Source: an uncultured Alphaproteobacteria bacterium (GTDB taxonomy: Bacteria > Pseudomonadota > Alphaproteobacteria > RF32 > CAG-239). From it: DNA of 42,763 nucleotides. Location: contig CAJTWX010000003.1 of assembly GCA_910580155.1 (NCBI GenBank), forward strand, positions 1 to 42,763. The letters run 5' to 3'. Position numbers and translations under genes: made by a program. Of the stretch, positions 16,219-24,818 are shown one piece after another. Positions within the stretch are counted from its first letter, which is position 1. Each line of letters begins with the position of its first letter. The notes under the pieces were generated by a model. The model had not been told where the DNA came from, made no database searches, and saw only the letters and a program-made list of their open reading frames with translations.

Positions 16219-16752
16219 ATGTCCCTGATAACAAAAGCGGGACTTGAACTGCAAAAAATATATCAAAAGACTGTCAGAATACTCGATTCGCTTAAAGGAA
16301 CGCCTCAAAGTATAGCCAAAGGTTTTGCAACCGGTGTGGCAATGTCCTTTACGCCGTTTGTCGGTTTTCATATATTGCTGTCTTTAATGGTTGCAAAAGT
16401 GACAAAGCAAAACGGTATAGCCGCAACTCTGGGAACAATCGCAGGAAACCCGTGGACATTTCCGCTAATATGGTACACAACTTTGCACACAGGGCATTTT
16501 TTACTTGGAAGCGACGCCCCGAAACTACCGGTTAATTTTAAAGCACTGTTCAGCGAGTTGTTTCACACGGTGATAACGCTTGACTTTAGCGCATTTTTAA
16601 GCGATATTTGGCCTGTGGTTTTCCCGATGTTGGTCGGGTGTATACCTTATTACATTGCGGTGTGGCTGCTGTGTTCGCACCTTATAGCACAGGTATTGAG
16701 TAATAAAACAGACAATGGAGATAAACAGGATGATTCTCGGACTGGGGTGTGA
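16219..16752 (+). CDS. DUF2062 family membrane protein
   Basis: Membrane protein of unknown function, 177 residues. The DUF2062 hallmarks are visible: GTPQSIAKGFATGVAMSFTP, a first hydrophobic helix around FHILLSLMVA, and the conserved GNPWTFPLIW motif. A second membrane region lies near 130-165 (VVFPMLVGCIPYYIAVWLLC). The ATG at 16219 follows GGAGG; it starts eight bases after the rsh stop and ends 23 bases inside acpS. Small DUF2062 genes often sit between rsh and acpS in alphaproteobacteria. A role in lipid or sugar membrane metabolism is only a guess. Confidence 0.85.
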   Translation: MSLITKAGLELQKIYQKTVRILDSLKGTPQSIAKGFATGVAMSFTPFVGFHILLSLMVAKVTKQNGIAATLGTIAGNPWTFPLIWYTTLHTGHFLLGSDAPKLPVNFKALFSELFHTVITLDFSAFLSDIWPVVFPMLVGCIPYYIAVWLLCSHLIAQVLSNKTDNGDKQDDSRTGV

Positions 16753-17134
16753 TATTGTTGAAATTTCCCGCTTTGACAAAGGCGATAATTTCTTACGGCA
16801 TTTTATGCGTAAATATTTTACCGCAAAAGAGATAGAAGAAATCAGGCAAAAACGCAGCAATCAAAATTATGAAGAACTGAAAATAACCGTTGCCACCCGT
16901 TTTGCCGCCAAAGAGGCTGTAGCCAAAGCATTAGGTACAGGGTTCAGAAATGGCATAACGCTGAAAGATATTGAAGTACAACACGATTCTGTCGGTAAAC
17001 CGGAAATAATTTTATATAATCAAGCCTTATCCCGCGCTTATGAAATTGCCAATCGCCAAGAGTTTAGAGTCTATCTTACGTTATCAAACGAGCGGGCATA
17101 TTCTAATGCAGTTGCAGTAATAGAAAAGCTTTAA
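16730..17134 (+). CDS. acpS: AcpS, holo-[acyl-carrier-protein] synthase
   Basis: Transfers the 4-phosphopantetheine arm from CoA to the serine of acyl carrier protein, the activation step for fatty acid synthesis. The 134 residues carry the magnesium-binding Asp in MILGLGCDIVEISRF, the FTAKEIEEI segment, and the signature ATRFAAKEAVAKALGTGF. The start at 16730 has GGAG nine bases upstream; an in-frame ATG at 16715 is the alternative. It overlaps the DUF2062 gene by 23 bases, so it is translationally coupled. The lepB-rnc-era genes that often follow acpS in alphaproteobacteria are absent here. Confidence 0.94.
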   Translation: MILGLGCDIVEISRFDKGDNFLRHFMRKYFTAKEIEEIRQKRSNQNYEELKITVATRFAAKEAVAKALGTGFRNGITLKDIEVQHDSVGKPEIILYNQALSRAYEIANRQEFRVYLTLSNERAYSNAVAVIEKL

Positions 17135-17144
17135 GATACAAAAA

Positions 17145-17166
17145 AAATCGGGCAATTGCCCGATTT
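17145..17166 (-). terminator. Terminator between acpS and rpmJ
   Basis: Perfect 9-base arms AAATCGGGC/GCCCGATTT around AATT. On the minus strand it is followed by seven T residues and lies 20 bases past the rpmJ stop. It may also slow transcription leaving acpS on the plus strand, where the T run is short. Confidence 0.85.
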
Positions 17167-17185
17167 AAAAATCCAAACGTCCGGA

Positions 17186-17311
17186 TTAACCTTGACGAGC
17201 CTTATACTTCGGCTCTCTTTTGTTAATAACATAAAGACGCCCTCTGCGACGAACAAGCTTACAACCTCTTACGCGCGCTTTTTTAGACTTTAAAGAGCTA
17301 TATATTTTCAT
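17186..17311 (-). CDS. rpmJ: RpmJ, 50S ribosomal protein L36 (zinc-free form)
   Basis: A 41-residue ribosomal protein of the large subunit. The translation begins MKIYSSLKSKKARVRGCKLV and ends REPKYKARQG, with the family core VRRRGRLYVINK. It has only one Cys, so it is the zinc-independent paralogue type rather than the Cys4/Cys3His zinc ribbon form; this longer variant is typical of alphaproteobacteria. AAGGA lies upstream of the ATG. It has its own strong promoter and its own terminator, so it is a single-gene transcription unit. Confidence 0.96.
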   Translation of the reverse strand: MKIYSSLKSKKARVRGCKLVRRRGRLYVINKREPKYKARQG

Positions 17312-17343
17312 TTTTCTTTTTCCTTACACAAAAGTTTGAGCGC

Positions 17344-17372
17344 AATATACGTTACTTGTTTTAATTTGTCAA
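17344..17372 (-). promoter_or_regulatory. Strong sigma-70 promoter for rpmJ
   Basis: On the minus strand a perfect TTGACA (17367-17372) lies 17 bases from TATATT (17344-17349), 32 bases before the ATG. This is the best promoter match in the window and fits a ribosomal protein gene. Confidence 0.75.
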
Positions 17373-17385
17373 TTGATTTTTTAGC

Positions 17386-17413
17386 TTGAAATCGATTTAT
17401 TTGTAGTTATAAT
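17386..17413 (+). promoter_or_regulatory. Candidate promoter for the gene at 17448
   Basis: TTGAAA (17386-17391) is 16 bases from a perfect TATAAT (17408-17413), 34 bases before the ATG. It diverges from the rpmJ promoter, with the two -35 boxes about 13 bases apart. Confidence 0.6.
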
Positions 17414-17447
17414 CGCAAACGTCAATAAAAGAGCCAAAGAGAGAACG

Positions 17448-17990
17448 ATGAAATTTGTAGTAAGCCTATTTATAGCTGTGTTATTGGTTATCTGTCAGGC
17501 AGTTGCAGCAAATAACTATTTAGAAGACATCAGAACCCTCGGATATGTTTCCGGCGAAGGGCTGGCCTGTGGAGCATCGCGTTATCCGTCTTACGAACTT
17601 GTTGCCAGAGCCTATTTGGTTAGTTCTGCCCGTTCAGACAAGGAACAGGCGGACGGAATGTATGCCTATAATTCAGCAAAAGCGCGGGCTTATATGAATA
17701 AGCGCCGTGAAGGGCTGATGGGGTGTGAAGAAATCAATGCCCGTTTTGACAAACAAAAAATATTTAAAGCCGCCTTATATAAAAACGGCACAATTAAAAT
17801 GCCTGATGGCAAAGTTATCAAGCCGCGTCAGGAATATGACCCGCGGCTGTTATATAACCGTAACGATGATGAACGGAGTCGCCTGAATGCATACTACGAT
17901 AAATTGCAGGCAAAGAAAAAACGGCAGGCTCAAAAAGAGGGTATATTTAACAAAATCCGCGAAGAAGAACTGAAATCGCAATATCGCTAA
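17448..17990 (+). CDS. Hypothetical secreted protein
   Basis: Not recognised. The 180 residues begin with a signal peptide (MKFVVSLFIAVLLVICQAVA, cleavage near residue 20), so the protein is probably periplasmic. The mature part is basic and helical, with two Cys residues (ACGASRYP and MGCEEINARF) that could form a disulfide. The C-terminal 40 residues are very Lys/Arg/Glu-rich (KLQAKKKRQAQKEG), likely a single charged helix. It lies 20 bases upstream of ettA and may share its transcript, but no functional link is evident. Confidence 0.75.
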   Translation: MKFVVSLFIAVLLVICQAVAANNYLEDIRTLGYVSGEGLACGASRYPSYELVARAYLVSSARSDKEQADGMYAYNSAKARAYMNKRREGLMGCEEINARFDKQKIFKAALYKNGTIKMPDGKVIKPRQEYDPRLLYNRNDDERSRLNAYYDKLQAKKKRQAQKEGIFNKIREEELKSQYR

Positions 17991-18010
17991 CAAGTAAAGG
18001 AATTTAAATA

Positions 18011-19690
18011 ATGGCATCATATCAATATATCTATGTAATGCAAAACTTAAGCAAAGTTTTCCCCGGCGGGAAAGAGCTTTTCAAAAACATCAGCCTGTCG
18101 TTTTTTCCGGGGGCAAAAATAGGTGTGTTGGGTGTCAATGGTGCCGGTAAATCAACATTATTAAAAATTATGGCCGGTGTAGATAAAGAATTTAACGGCG
18201 AAGCCTGGGCTGCAGACGGAGTTAAAGTCGGTTATTTGGAGCAAGAGCCAAAATTAGACCCTGCTAAAACCGTAATGGAAAATGTGATGGATGGTTTAGG
18301 CGAAACAGTGGCATTGCTCAAACGCTTTGAAGAAGTTTCAATGAAGTTTGCCGAACCGATGAGCGATGATGAAATGAACGCTTTAATAGAAGAACAGGCC
18401 GTTCTGCAGGAAAAAATTGATGCGGCTAACGGATGGGATATTGAGCGTGCGGTGCAGATTGCAATGGATGCATTGCGTTGTCCGCCTGCCGATGCCGATG
18501 TCACAAAACTCTCCGGTGGCGAAAAAAGGCGTGTGGCACTTTGCCGCTTGCTGCTTTCCAAACCCGATATGCTGCTTTTAGATGAACCGACCAACCATTT
18601 GGATGCCGAGTCTGTCGCTTGGTTAGAGCATCATTTACGCGAGTATAAAGGAACAGTCGTGATGGTTACGCACGACCGTTATTTCTTGGATAATGTTACA
18701 GGTTGGATTCTCGAACTTGACCGTGGTCAGGGCATCCCATATGAAGGAAACTATACATCTTGGCTTGAGCAAAAACAAAAACGTATTGAGCAGGAAGCCA
18801 GAGAGGAAAATGCCCGTCAAAAAACTTTGGCTAATGAATTGGAATGGATTCGCAAAAATCCGAAAGCCCGTCAGGCCAAATCTAAAGCGCGTATCAATGC
18901 ATATGAAGAGTTGCTGGCAGAATCTTCCAAAGAACAAATCACACAGGCCTATATCAATATTCCGATGACGGAACGTCTGGGAGATATGGTGATTGAAGCT
19001 AAAAACATTTCTAAAGCTTTTGGAGAGCGTGTCTTGATAGATAATTTGTCATTCAAAATTCCGAAGGGGGCGATTGTTGGCATTATCGGACCAAATGGCG
19101 CCGGCAAAACCACCTTGTTTAAAATGATAACAGGTCAGGAACAGCCCGATTCGGGGGAGATTGTAATGGGAGATACCGTTGATTTAGGATATGTAGACCA
19201 AAGCCGTGACGAGCTTCGTGCCGATAAAACAATCTGGGAAGAAATATCCGATGGGCTGGATATTATAGAGCTTGGCAAAAAACAAATGCCATCCCGCGCC
19301 TATGTCGGACAGTTTAATTTCAAAGGAACTGATCAACAAAAGAAAATTGGCCAGCTTTCGGGTGGCGAGCGCAACCGTGTACATTTGGCGAAAATGCTCA
19401 AAAAAGGCGCAAATGTCATTTTGCTTGATGAACCAACCAATGATTTGGATGTCGATACACTGCGCTCACTGGAAGAGGGTATAATGAATTACCCTGGCTG
19501 CGTGTTGGTAACCTCCCACGACAGATGGTTTTTAGACCGTTTGGCAACGCATATCTTAGCGTATGAGGACGAAGGTCACGTAGAGTGGTTTGAAGGAAAC
19601 TTTGAAGACTATGAAAAGGATAAAATCCGCCGCCTTGGTGAAGAAGCGTGCCGCCCGCATCGTGTTAAATACAAAAAGCTTGAGCGATAA
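18011..19690 (+). CDS. ettA: EttA, ABC-F translational throttle ATPase
   Basis: ABC-F protein that binds the ribosomal E site and gates the first elongation steps according to the ATP/ADP ratio. The 559 residues carry two ATPase cassettes without membrane domains. Cassette 1 has GVNGAGKST and LSGGEKRRVALCRLLL; cassette 2 has GPNGAGKTT and LSGGERNRVHLAKML. Between them lies the P-site tRNA interaction motif region (about 240-320), rich in Lys/Arg/Glu. The length and the C-terminal ending HRVKYKKLER match EttA rather than Uup. AAGGA precedes the ATG. A strong hairpin follows. Confidence 0.95.
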   Translation: MASYQYIYVMQNLSKVFPGGKELFKNISLSFFPGAKIGVLGVNGAGKSTLLKIMAGVDKEFNGEAWAADGVKVGYLEQEPKLDPAKTVMENVMDGLGETVALLKRFEEVSMKFAEPMSDDEMNALIEEQAVLQEKIDAANGWDIERAVQIAMDALRCPPADADVTKLSGGEKRRVALCRLLLSKPDMLLLDEPTNHLDAESVAWLEHHLREYKGTVVMVTHDRYFLDNVTGWILELDRGQGIPYEGNYTSWLEQKQKRIEQEAREENARQKTLANELEWIRKNPKARQAKSKARINAYEELLAESSKEQITQAYINIPMTERLGDMVIEAKNISKAFGERVLIDNLSFKIPKGAIVGIIGPNGAGKTTLFKMITGQEQPDSGEIVMGDTVDLGYVDQSRDELRADKTIWEEISDGLDIIELGKKQMPSRAYVGQFNFKGTDQQKKIGQLSGGERNRVHLAKMLKKGANVILLDEPTNDLDVDTLRSLEEGIMNYPGCVLVTSHDRWFLDRLATHILAYEDEGHVEWFEGNFEDYEKDKIRRLGEEACRPHRVKYKKLER

Positions 19691-19694
19691 ACAC

Positions 19695-19720
19695 AAAAGC
19701 CGGCCAGTCAGCCGGCTTTT
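19695..19720. terminator. Bidirectional terminator between ettA and the DUF4340 gene
   Basis: Ten-base arms AAAAGCCGGC/GCCGGCTTTT with a 6-base loop, followed by Ts on the plus strand and a T-rich stretch on the minus strand. It serves the two converging genes. Confidence 0.85.
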
Positions 19721-19722
19721 TT

Positions 19723-20667
19723 CTACAAGGAAAAGTTGGCAATTATATGCCCTTTGCCGTTATTGATTTTGAAATACCAGCCGTCATATAACATTTGTTG
19801 TTCCTTAATAAGCCGCACAATTTCGCTGGATGCAGTAAGTTCTTGGTTAAGATGAATATTAACCCAGTAGTCGTTAGTATTTTTATATAAATCCACGCCA
19901 TAAATCAAACCATTAAAGAGGGTAATTTTATAGTGTCTTATTTTTTGAAATTCGCTTGGGGAAAAATGGGTAATATGCTTAATTTCCTCAGCGTTTAACA
20001 GCTTTATGTTATTTAAAAGCTGCCCGATATGCATAACCGGCTCATTATCCTCGGCAGATTTCAATGCTTCATCAGAAAAACGGCGGTAAACTTCAAAATT
20101 ATCCGTTTTTATGCGCTTAATGCTGTCCTCCTGAATTTGCAGAAAAGGCATCTGCACCCAATCCATTAAAACGGGGGAAGGCATAAAATTTCCTTTAAGT
20201 TGATATAAATATGCATTGTTGTTAAGCAAAGCATAATGATATCTGTTAGTGTCTTTTTTCGGGGCGATCTCAGCAATATCTAATATATTTCCGTCGCTAT
20301 CAAGACAGGTTATTTTAATAGTATTTTCCAAATGCTGCTGTTTATCAGTTTTATTAAGTTTGTCTGCTCTGAAAATAACTGTGTCGGAGATAAATTTTAA
20401 TAAGGCATTTGCTTCAAAAGGGGATGCAAAATAATCATCGGCTTCTTTAATGCGCCAAATCCCGTTTTGTTGTTCCAATGTAATATTTTTTCCGTTTTCA
20501 AATTTAACAATAACAGTATGTAGCTTTAGGTTGTTGCGGCTGTTTTCAAAAAAATAATTGCCGCGCGACATCGAATAAATAGTCTTTCCTTTTGAAAAAA
20601 ATCCGATTCCCAAAAACAAAAGAGAGAAACAAGCTAAAAACAAAGCAGCCTTAAAATGTGATTTCAT
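19723..20667 (-). CDS. DUF4340 domain protein of a Gld-like ABC system
   Basis: The 314 residues start with one membrane anchor (about 7-25, FKAALFLACFSLLFLGIGFF), followed by a mostly periplasmic domain of the DUF4340 type: repeated strand units of the form ITLEQQNGIWRIKEADDYFA, then ANALLKFISD. Proteins of this family are commonly encoded beside GldA/GldF/GldG-like ABC transporters in many phyla, but their role is unknown. The start overlaps the end of the permease gene by 17 bases, so it is the third gene of a coupled operon. Confidence 0.8.
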   Translation of the reverse strand: MKSHFKAALFLACFSLLFLGIGFFSKGKTIYSMSRGNYFFENSRNNLKLHTVIVKFENGKNITLEQQNGIWRIKEADDYFASPFEANALLKFISDTVIFRADKLNKTDKQQHLENTIKITCLDSDGNILDIAEIAPKKDTNRYHYALLNNNAYLYQLKGNFMPSPVLMDWVQMPFLQIQEDSIKRIKTDNFEVYRRFSDEALKSAEDNEPVMHIGQLLNNIKLLNAEEIKHITHFSPSEFQKIRHYKITLFNGLIYGVDLYKNTNDYWVNIHLNQELTASSEIVRLIKEQQMLYDGWYFKINNGKGHIIANFSL

Positions 20668-22981
20668 AAGCGGAAAGCCTCCTTATCTTGCGTTTTTGAT
20701 ATTGGGAAAACAAAAATATTATAACTCCTAAAATGCCAAGCATAAGGCACGGAATAAGCAAAACAATCACAAACGTTAAACCGGCAATGGTGGAATGGTA
20801 ATTGGTGATAATTTGTTTTTTTGTATAATTTAACAAATCTTCCGCATCATCCAAGTCCTGTGCCAGATTTTGTTTTTTGCTGATGTTTTTAACTGAAGCG
20901 GTGTCCATATTGTTTAAGCTGTTTTTAAGCGATTCTATTTCGTCTTGTAACTTATTCAATTCATCCTGATATCTGCGTTTCTGGCTCTGCAGTATAGAGC
21001 TGCCGACACTTGTCAGGTTCATTGCATAATGCGGGTAGTTAAGCCCTGCTTCCGTGTTGCTTCCGGTAGCTTTATCCAACAGCTGCAAATAAAAAGGTTG
21101 GTTGTCAGCCAAAGAAAGAATCTGGTAAAATCCCTTTCCTTTGGAGTCGTCAATAATGTAGAGATAATCCTTTAAGAGATCGCTGTCATAAATAAAGAAA
21201 AATTGTCCGCTTTGCACAGAATGTGACAGCAAACCGGATGTTTCTTCAGCATATTCCGGATAATGGCTGTCAAATTTTCCCGCTGTTAAAACCGCCAAAT
21301 TCCTGTTACCAACAGCCAAAAGCGGCACTGAGCTGAATGTCTGGTTCTGTCGGGTTTTAACTTCTCCCGCATTGTTAATAAGCACAGAACGGATATCCTC
21401 AGATAAACCTCCGCCGGCTGTTTGAGCAATGTTTATACTTTGGTGATTGTCTGTAAGTATGAAATATGTGGTTGGTTTAATGCCAAAAGTATTGAGAAAA
21501 TCTGCCAGATAAGAATCATTATTTTTTTGTAGCAAAGCTGGTTCGTAAAACATAATCACATTTCCGCCGTTTAATATATATTGATCTAATGCCAATAAAA
21601 ATCCGTATGAAACAGAGGGCGGGTTAATAAGAATAACGGCATTATAAGTTGGCGGAAGATATTGAACGTTTGAATCAATTAGTGTCACGTCATAAAATTC
21701 ATTTAGGGAATTATAAAATCCCTGCATTTCATTTAAGTCATCCGGCGCTGCTAATAAAGCAACCGCCTTTTTACTTTGGCCAAGCTGCTTGATGAGGCGC
21801 ATAATATCTGTTTCAAGCAAATTTTGCCTGAAACTCTCCATCGTATCTATTTTGCGAATATTGCCGTCATTGTCTGATATCTCCATTGCCATATAAGTTT
21901 TATTGTTAAGATTATCCTCTTGATAAGGCATTCCCTCTCTTATAAGCCGGCGTTCTAACGCGCTGAACGGCTCAACCAACACCACGGAATAGCGGATTGC
22001 TCCGTCAGATTGCTTTTCAAACTGCTGCAAAAGCCGTTCGGTATATGCGGCATACGAGGCATATCGTGAGTTTCCGTCTTCTCGTTTGTTTTTTGCCTCA
22101 TAAAGGGTAATATCAACACGTTTATCTAAAGTATTCAGATAATCCCGATTCCTGTCAGTCAGCGTATAGGTTTTGTTGCAGGTAGCATCAATAAGTCTGT
22201 CAAACCAAAGAAAAGCCCCCATATTTCCCGAAACAAATATGATAAACAGCAAAAAGATAAATAGCATAAAGACGCGTTTTTCCTGCGATGTATTTGTTTG
22301 ATGCTTTATCAGCATCACAGTATTAAGCCAGAGTAATAATGCCGTTCCCAAAATAAAATATACAAAGTTTCCCCAAAGGAGAGCACCTGCCAAAAAGGCA
22401 CTGTAATTTCCATAAAAGCTGAAGTTGCCGGTAAAATAAACCGGAAAATCAAGTTGTGAAACAAAAAAGAGCACGAAAACAGTGCCGATAAAACTGGTAA
22501 TAACACTCCGGCAGCAAACAGAAACCAAGCAACCGGCAGCTGAAAATAAGGCGCCGCATAATGCAAGCCCGAGGTATCCCGAAACCGCCATCCCCCAGTC
22601 CAAAACCGAAAAAGCATTTGTAATCAGTAAAAAAGGAGCGGAACATAAAACCAAACATAAAAAGAAAACATATGCTGCACCAAATTTCGCAAGGACAAGT
22701 GTCGAAAATCTGACTGGCTGCGTTAAAAGCAGCTCAATCGTACCGCTTTTAATCTCATCCGCCCACGAACGCATTGTAATTGCCGGAATAACCAAAACAA
22801 GAATAGAAGGCTGCATAACAAAATATGCATTCATAACATCTGTTTCCCGCAAAAAATAATCGCCTAAATAAAGCGCCGAAAAGAAAGACAGCAAACAATA
22901 CGAAAAAATGATAAGATAAGCATTATAGCCGCTGAAATAAGCCGCAAAATCTTTTTTAAATTGCACAAAAAACTGCTTCAT
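20651..22981 (-). CDS. ABC-2 permease fused to a GldG-like domain
   Basis: A 776-residue inner-membrane protein joining two parts that are separate (GldF and GldG) in Bacteroidota. Residues about 1-240 form an ABC-2 permease with six hydrophobic stretches, including SWADEIKSGTIELLLTQPVRF, the usual GldF-type motif. A further membrane segment (about 240-258) leads to a large GldG-like periplasmic domain (about 270-640; YNAVILINPPSVSYGFLLALDQYILNGG in two runs). A coiled coil follows (about 665-715), then a last membrane helix (about 733-757). It overlaps the ATPase gene by four bases (ATGA). Its substrate is unknown; gliding is not implied. Confidence 0.88.
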   Translation of the reverse strand: MKQFFVQFKKDFAAYFSGYNAYLIIFSYCLLSFFSALYLGDYFLRETDVMNAYFVMQPSILVLVIPAITMRSWADEIKSGTIELLLTQPVRFSTLVLAKFGAAYVFFLCLVLCSAPFLLITNAFSVLDWGMAVSGYLGLALCGALFSAAGCLVSVCCRSVITSFIGTVFVLFFVSQLDFPVYFTGNFSFYGNYSAFLAGALLWGNFVYFILGTALLLWLNTVMLIKHQTNTSQEKRVFMLFIFLLFIIFVSGNMGAFLWFDRLIDATCNKTYTLTDRNRDYLNTLDKRVDITLYEAKNKREDGNSRYASYAAYTERLLQQFEKQSDGAIRYSVVLVEPFSALERRLIREGMPYQEDNLNNKTYMAMEISDNDGNIRKIDTMESFRQNLLETDIMRLIKQLGQSKKAVALLAAPDDLNEMQGFYNSLNEFYDVTLIDSNVQYLPPTYNAVILINPPSVSYGFLLALDQYILNGGNVIMFYEPALLQKNNDSYLADFLNTFGIKPTTYFILTDNHQSINIAQTAGGGLSEDIRSVLINNAGEVKTRQNQTFSSVPLLAVGNRNLAVLTAGKFDSHYPEYAEETSGLLSHSVQSGQFFFIYDSDLLKDYLYIIDDSKGKGFYQILSLADNQPFYLQLLDKATGSNTEAGLNYPHYAMNLTSVGSSILQSQKRRYQDELNKLQDEIESLKNSLNNMDTASVKNISKKQNLAQDLDDAEDLLNYTKKQIITNYHSTIAGLTFVIVLLIPCLMLGILGVIIFLFSQYQKRKIRRLSAYEITF

Positions 22982-23697
22982 TTACCCTCCTTGGCCTGTT
23001 CTGTCAACAAATGAAAGGCCTCGCCGATATTTTTGTTTTTGGAAATTTTCTTAAATTCGGCAATGCTTGTATCTGTAATGATTTTTCCGTGAGCCAGCAT
23101 AATTATTCTTTCAGCCTCTTCCGTATCTTCCAAAACGTGTGTAGAGAGCAAAACGGTATTTTTTTCAGCATATTGCTTCATAAATTTTCGGACATCGCGT
23201 TTTTGATTGGGGTCAAGCCCGTCTGTCGGTTCATCCAAAATCAAAATCTCGGGCTGATGCAAAATAGCCGAAGCAATTTCCACCCGTTTTTTATATCCTT
23301 TCGAAAGTGTATCAATTTTCTGGGAAAGAATTTCTGTAATATGCATTGTTTTTGCCGCAGCCATAACCGCCTCATCGGGTTTTTTAACCGCACGCAAATC
23401 CGCAATCCATTTTAAAAAGTCATAAACAAGCATATCGCCGTATAAATTGGATATCTCGGGAACATAACCGATATGCTTCAGTGCTTTTATTCGTTGCTTA
23501 AGGATATCATAATCGCCAATAATAACCCGACCGTCAGAAGGGGGAACATAACCGCATATAATGCGCATAAGGGTAGATTTTCCTGCTCCGTTTTCCCCCA
23601 CCAACGCAATAACTTCGCCGTGTTTTAAAGTCAGATTTATATCGTCTAAAACGGATTTGCCGTCATATTTTTTGAAAATATGCTGTATTTTAATCAT
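22978..23697 (-). CDS. ABC transporter ATPase (GldA-like)
   Basis: Cytoplasmic ATPase of the ABC-2 system encoded downstream. The 239 residues contain Walker A GENGAGKST at 34-42, the signature LSKGYKKRVEIASAI, Walker B ILILDEPTDGLDPNQ, and an H-loop in LLSTHVLEDTEEAE. The signature is the LSKGxxKR variant usual in GldA/CcmA-like export ATPases. GGTGA precedes the ATG. It is the first gene of the three-gene run ATPase, permease-GldG fusion, DUF4340 protein. Confidence 0.92.
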   Translation of the reverse strand: MIKIQHIFKKYDGKSVLDDINLTLKHGEVIALVGENGAGKSTLMRIICGYVPPSDGRVIIGDYDILKQRIKALKHIGYVPEISNLYGDMLVYDFLKWIADLRAVKKPDEAVMAAAKTMHITEILSQKIDTLSKGYKKRVEIASAILHQPEILILDEPTDGLDPNQKRDVRKFMKQYAEKNTVLLSTHVLEDTEEAERIIMLAHGKIITDTSIAEFKKISKNKNIGEAFHLLTEQAKEGK

Positions 23698-23803
23698 AAT
23701 TCACCCTATAAACAAAAAGCTATAGAGCATATATAGCAAAAAATGTTTAAAATTTTCACAATTTGGCGGAATAAATCAAATCATAGGTGACAAAAAATTA
23801 TTT

Positions 23804-24367
23804 ATGGGCTATAAACAATATGTATACATAAAAACTAAATGGAGCAAAAGTTTGCAGGAAAAATATTCTAAAGAGGAAGAAAAAACGATTCGTACCGGCA
23901 TAATGGCATTAGCCGTTATTTTGCTGGTCGTGTTTGTTACCATATCGCATAATGCTTCAATTAAAAATCGCGGATTGGGCGATACATATGACATTTATGC
24001 AAGTTTTGGACGGACAGACGGTCTAAACGTTGGTGATGCTGTCCGTCTTTCCGGAGTGAATATCGGCCGCGTATCAAAAGCTGAACTGGATGAAAATTTT
24101 AACTCGCGTTTGACCTTAAATATCAGTAGCAATTACCGGATACCAGATGACAGCAGTGCGTCAATCGTCAGTTTCGGGCTTATCGGCGGTAAATATGTCG
24201 AAATAGAGGTCGGAGGTTCGGAAGATTATATTAAAGACAAAGGGAGTATCAGTTATACGCAGGATGCTCTTGTGCTTGAAGAATTGTTGGATCGTATTAT
24301 CGCAATGGGAAAAAGCAAAAACGCAAGAAACAATCAGACAGAAAACAAAGGAGAAGACAATGAATAA
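23804..24367 (+). CDS. MCE/MlaD-family lipid transport protein 1
   Basis: The 187 residues carry an unusual basic and acidic cytoplasmic N-terminus (about 1-30), one membrane helix (about 30-48, TGIMALAVILLVVFVTI), and an MCE domain (about 55-145, with FGRTDGLNVGDAVRLSGVNIG and FGLIGGKYVEIEVGG). MCE proteins form hexameric rings that ferry phospholipids between membranes. The C-terminal 40 residues are polar. No strong ribosome site is visible at this ATG (GGTGA is 15 bases away). Its end overlaps the next mlaD-like gene by eight bases. No mlaE or mlaF is next to it. Confidence 0.85.
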   Translation: MGYKQYVYIKTKWSKSLQEKYSKEEEKTIRTGIMALAVILLVVFVTISHNASIKNRGLGDTYDIYASFGRTDGLNVGDAVRLSGVNIGRVSKAELDENFNSRLTLNISSNYRIPDDSSASIVSFGLIGGKYVEIEVGGSEDYIKDKGSISYTQDALVLEELLDRIIAMGKSKNARNNQTENKGEDNE

Positions 24368-24818
24368 AAAACCGGTAGAAACAATAATGGGCTTGGTGGT
24401 TTTGGCCGTTGCCGCATTGTTTATGATGTTTGCGTACCGTGTGTCAGATTTGCAGGTTGTAAAAGGTTATGAAATAAAAAGCCGCTTTTTGAAAGTGGGC
24501 GGGCTAAACACCGGAGCTGATGTCCGTATAAACGGTATAAAAGTTGGAACTGTTGTGTCGCAAAGTGTTAATCCGTTGGATTATATGGTAGATGTAACCT
24601 TGAGTATTATGCCGCAAATATCTCTGCCGGCAGATAGTCAGATAATGATTGCCGGCGATGGCTTAATGGGTGACAAATACATTAAAATCGAGCCCGGAAA
24701 ATCCCAAGAAAAACTAACCGCCGGCGCAACCGCCGTAAATACAAAAGATGCCAAATCCTTAGAAGATATGGTAGGTGAAATTATCTTTATGGTGACAAAT
24801 GATGACAATGAAAAATAA
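24360..24818 (+). CDS. mlaD: MlaD, MCE-family phospholipid transport protein 2
   Basis: A 152-residue MlaD: an anchor (about 6-25, IMGLVVLAVAALFMMFAYR), then one MCE domain with KSRFLKVGGLNTGADVRING and the hydrophobic pore strand region. This is the size and layout of proteobacterial MlaD, which works with MlaE, MlaF and MlaC to return mislocalised phospholipids to the inner membrane. The ATG at 24360 follows GGAG inside the end of the first MCE gene. It overlaps the DUF2155 gene by 17 bases. MlaC is encoded about 12 kb away in this window; MlaE and MlaF must be elsewhere. Confidence 0.9.
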   Translation: MNKKPVETIMGLVVLAVAALFMMFAYRVSDLQVVKGYEIKSRFLKVGGLNTGADVRINGIKVGTVVSQSVNPLDYMVDVTLSIMPQISLPADSQIMIAGDGLMGDKYIKIEPGKSQEKLTAGATAVNTKDAKSLEDMVGEIIFMVTNDDNEK

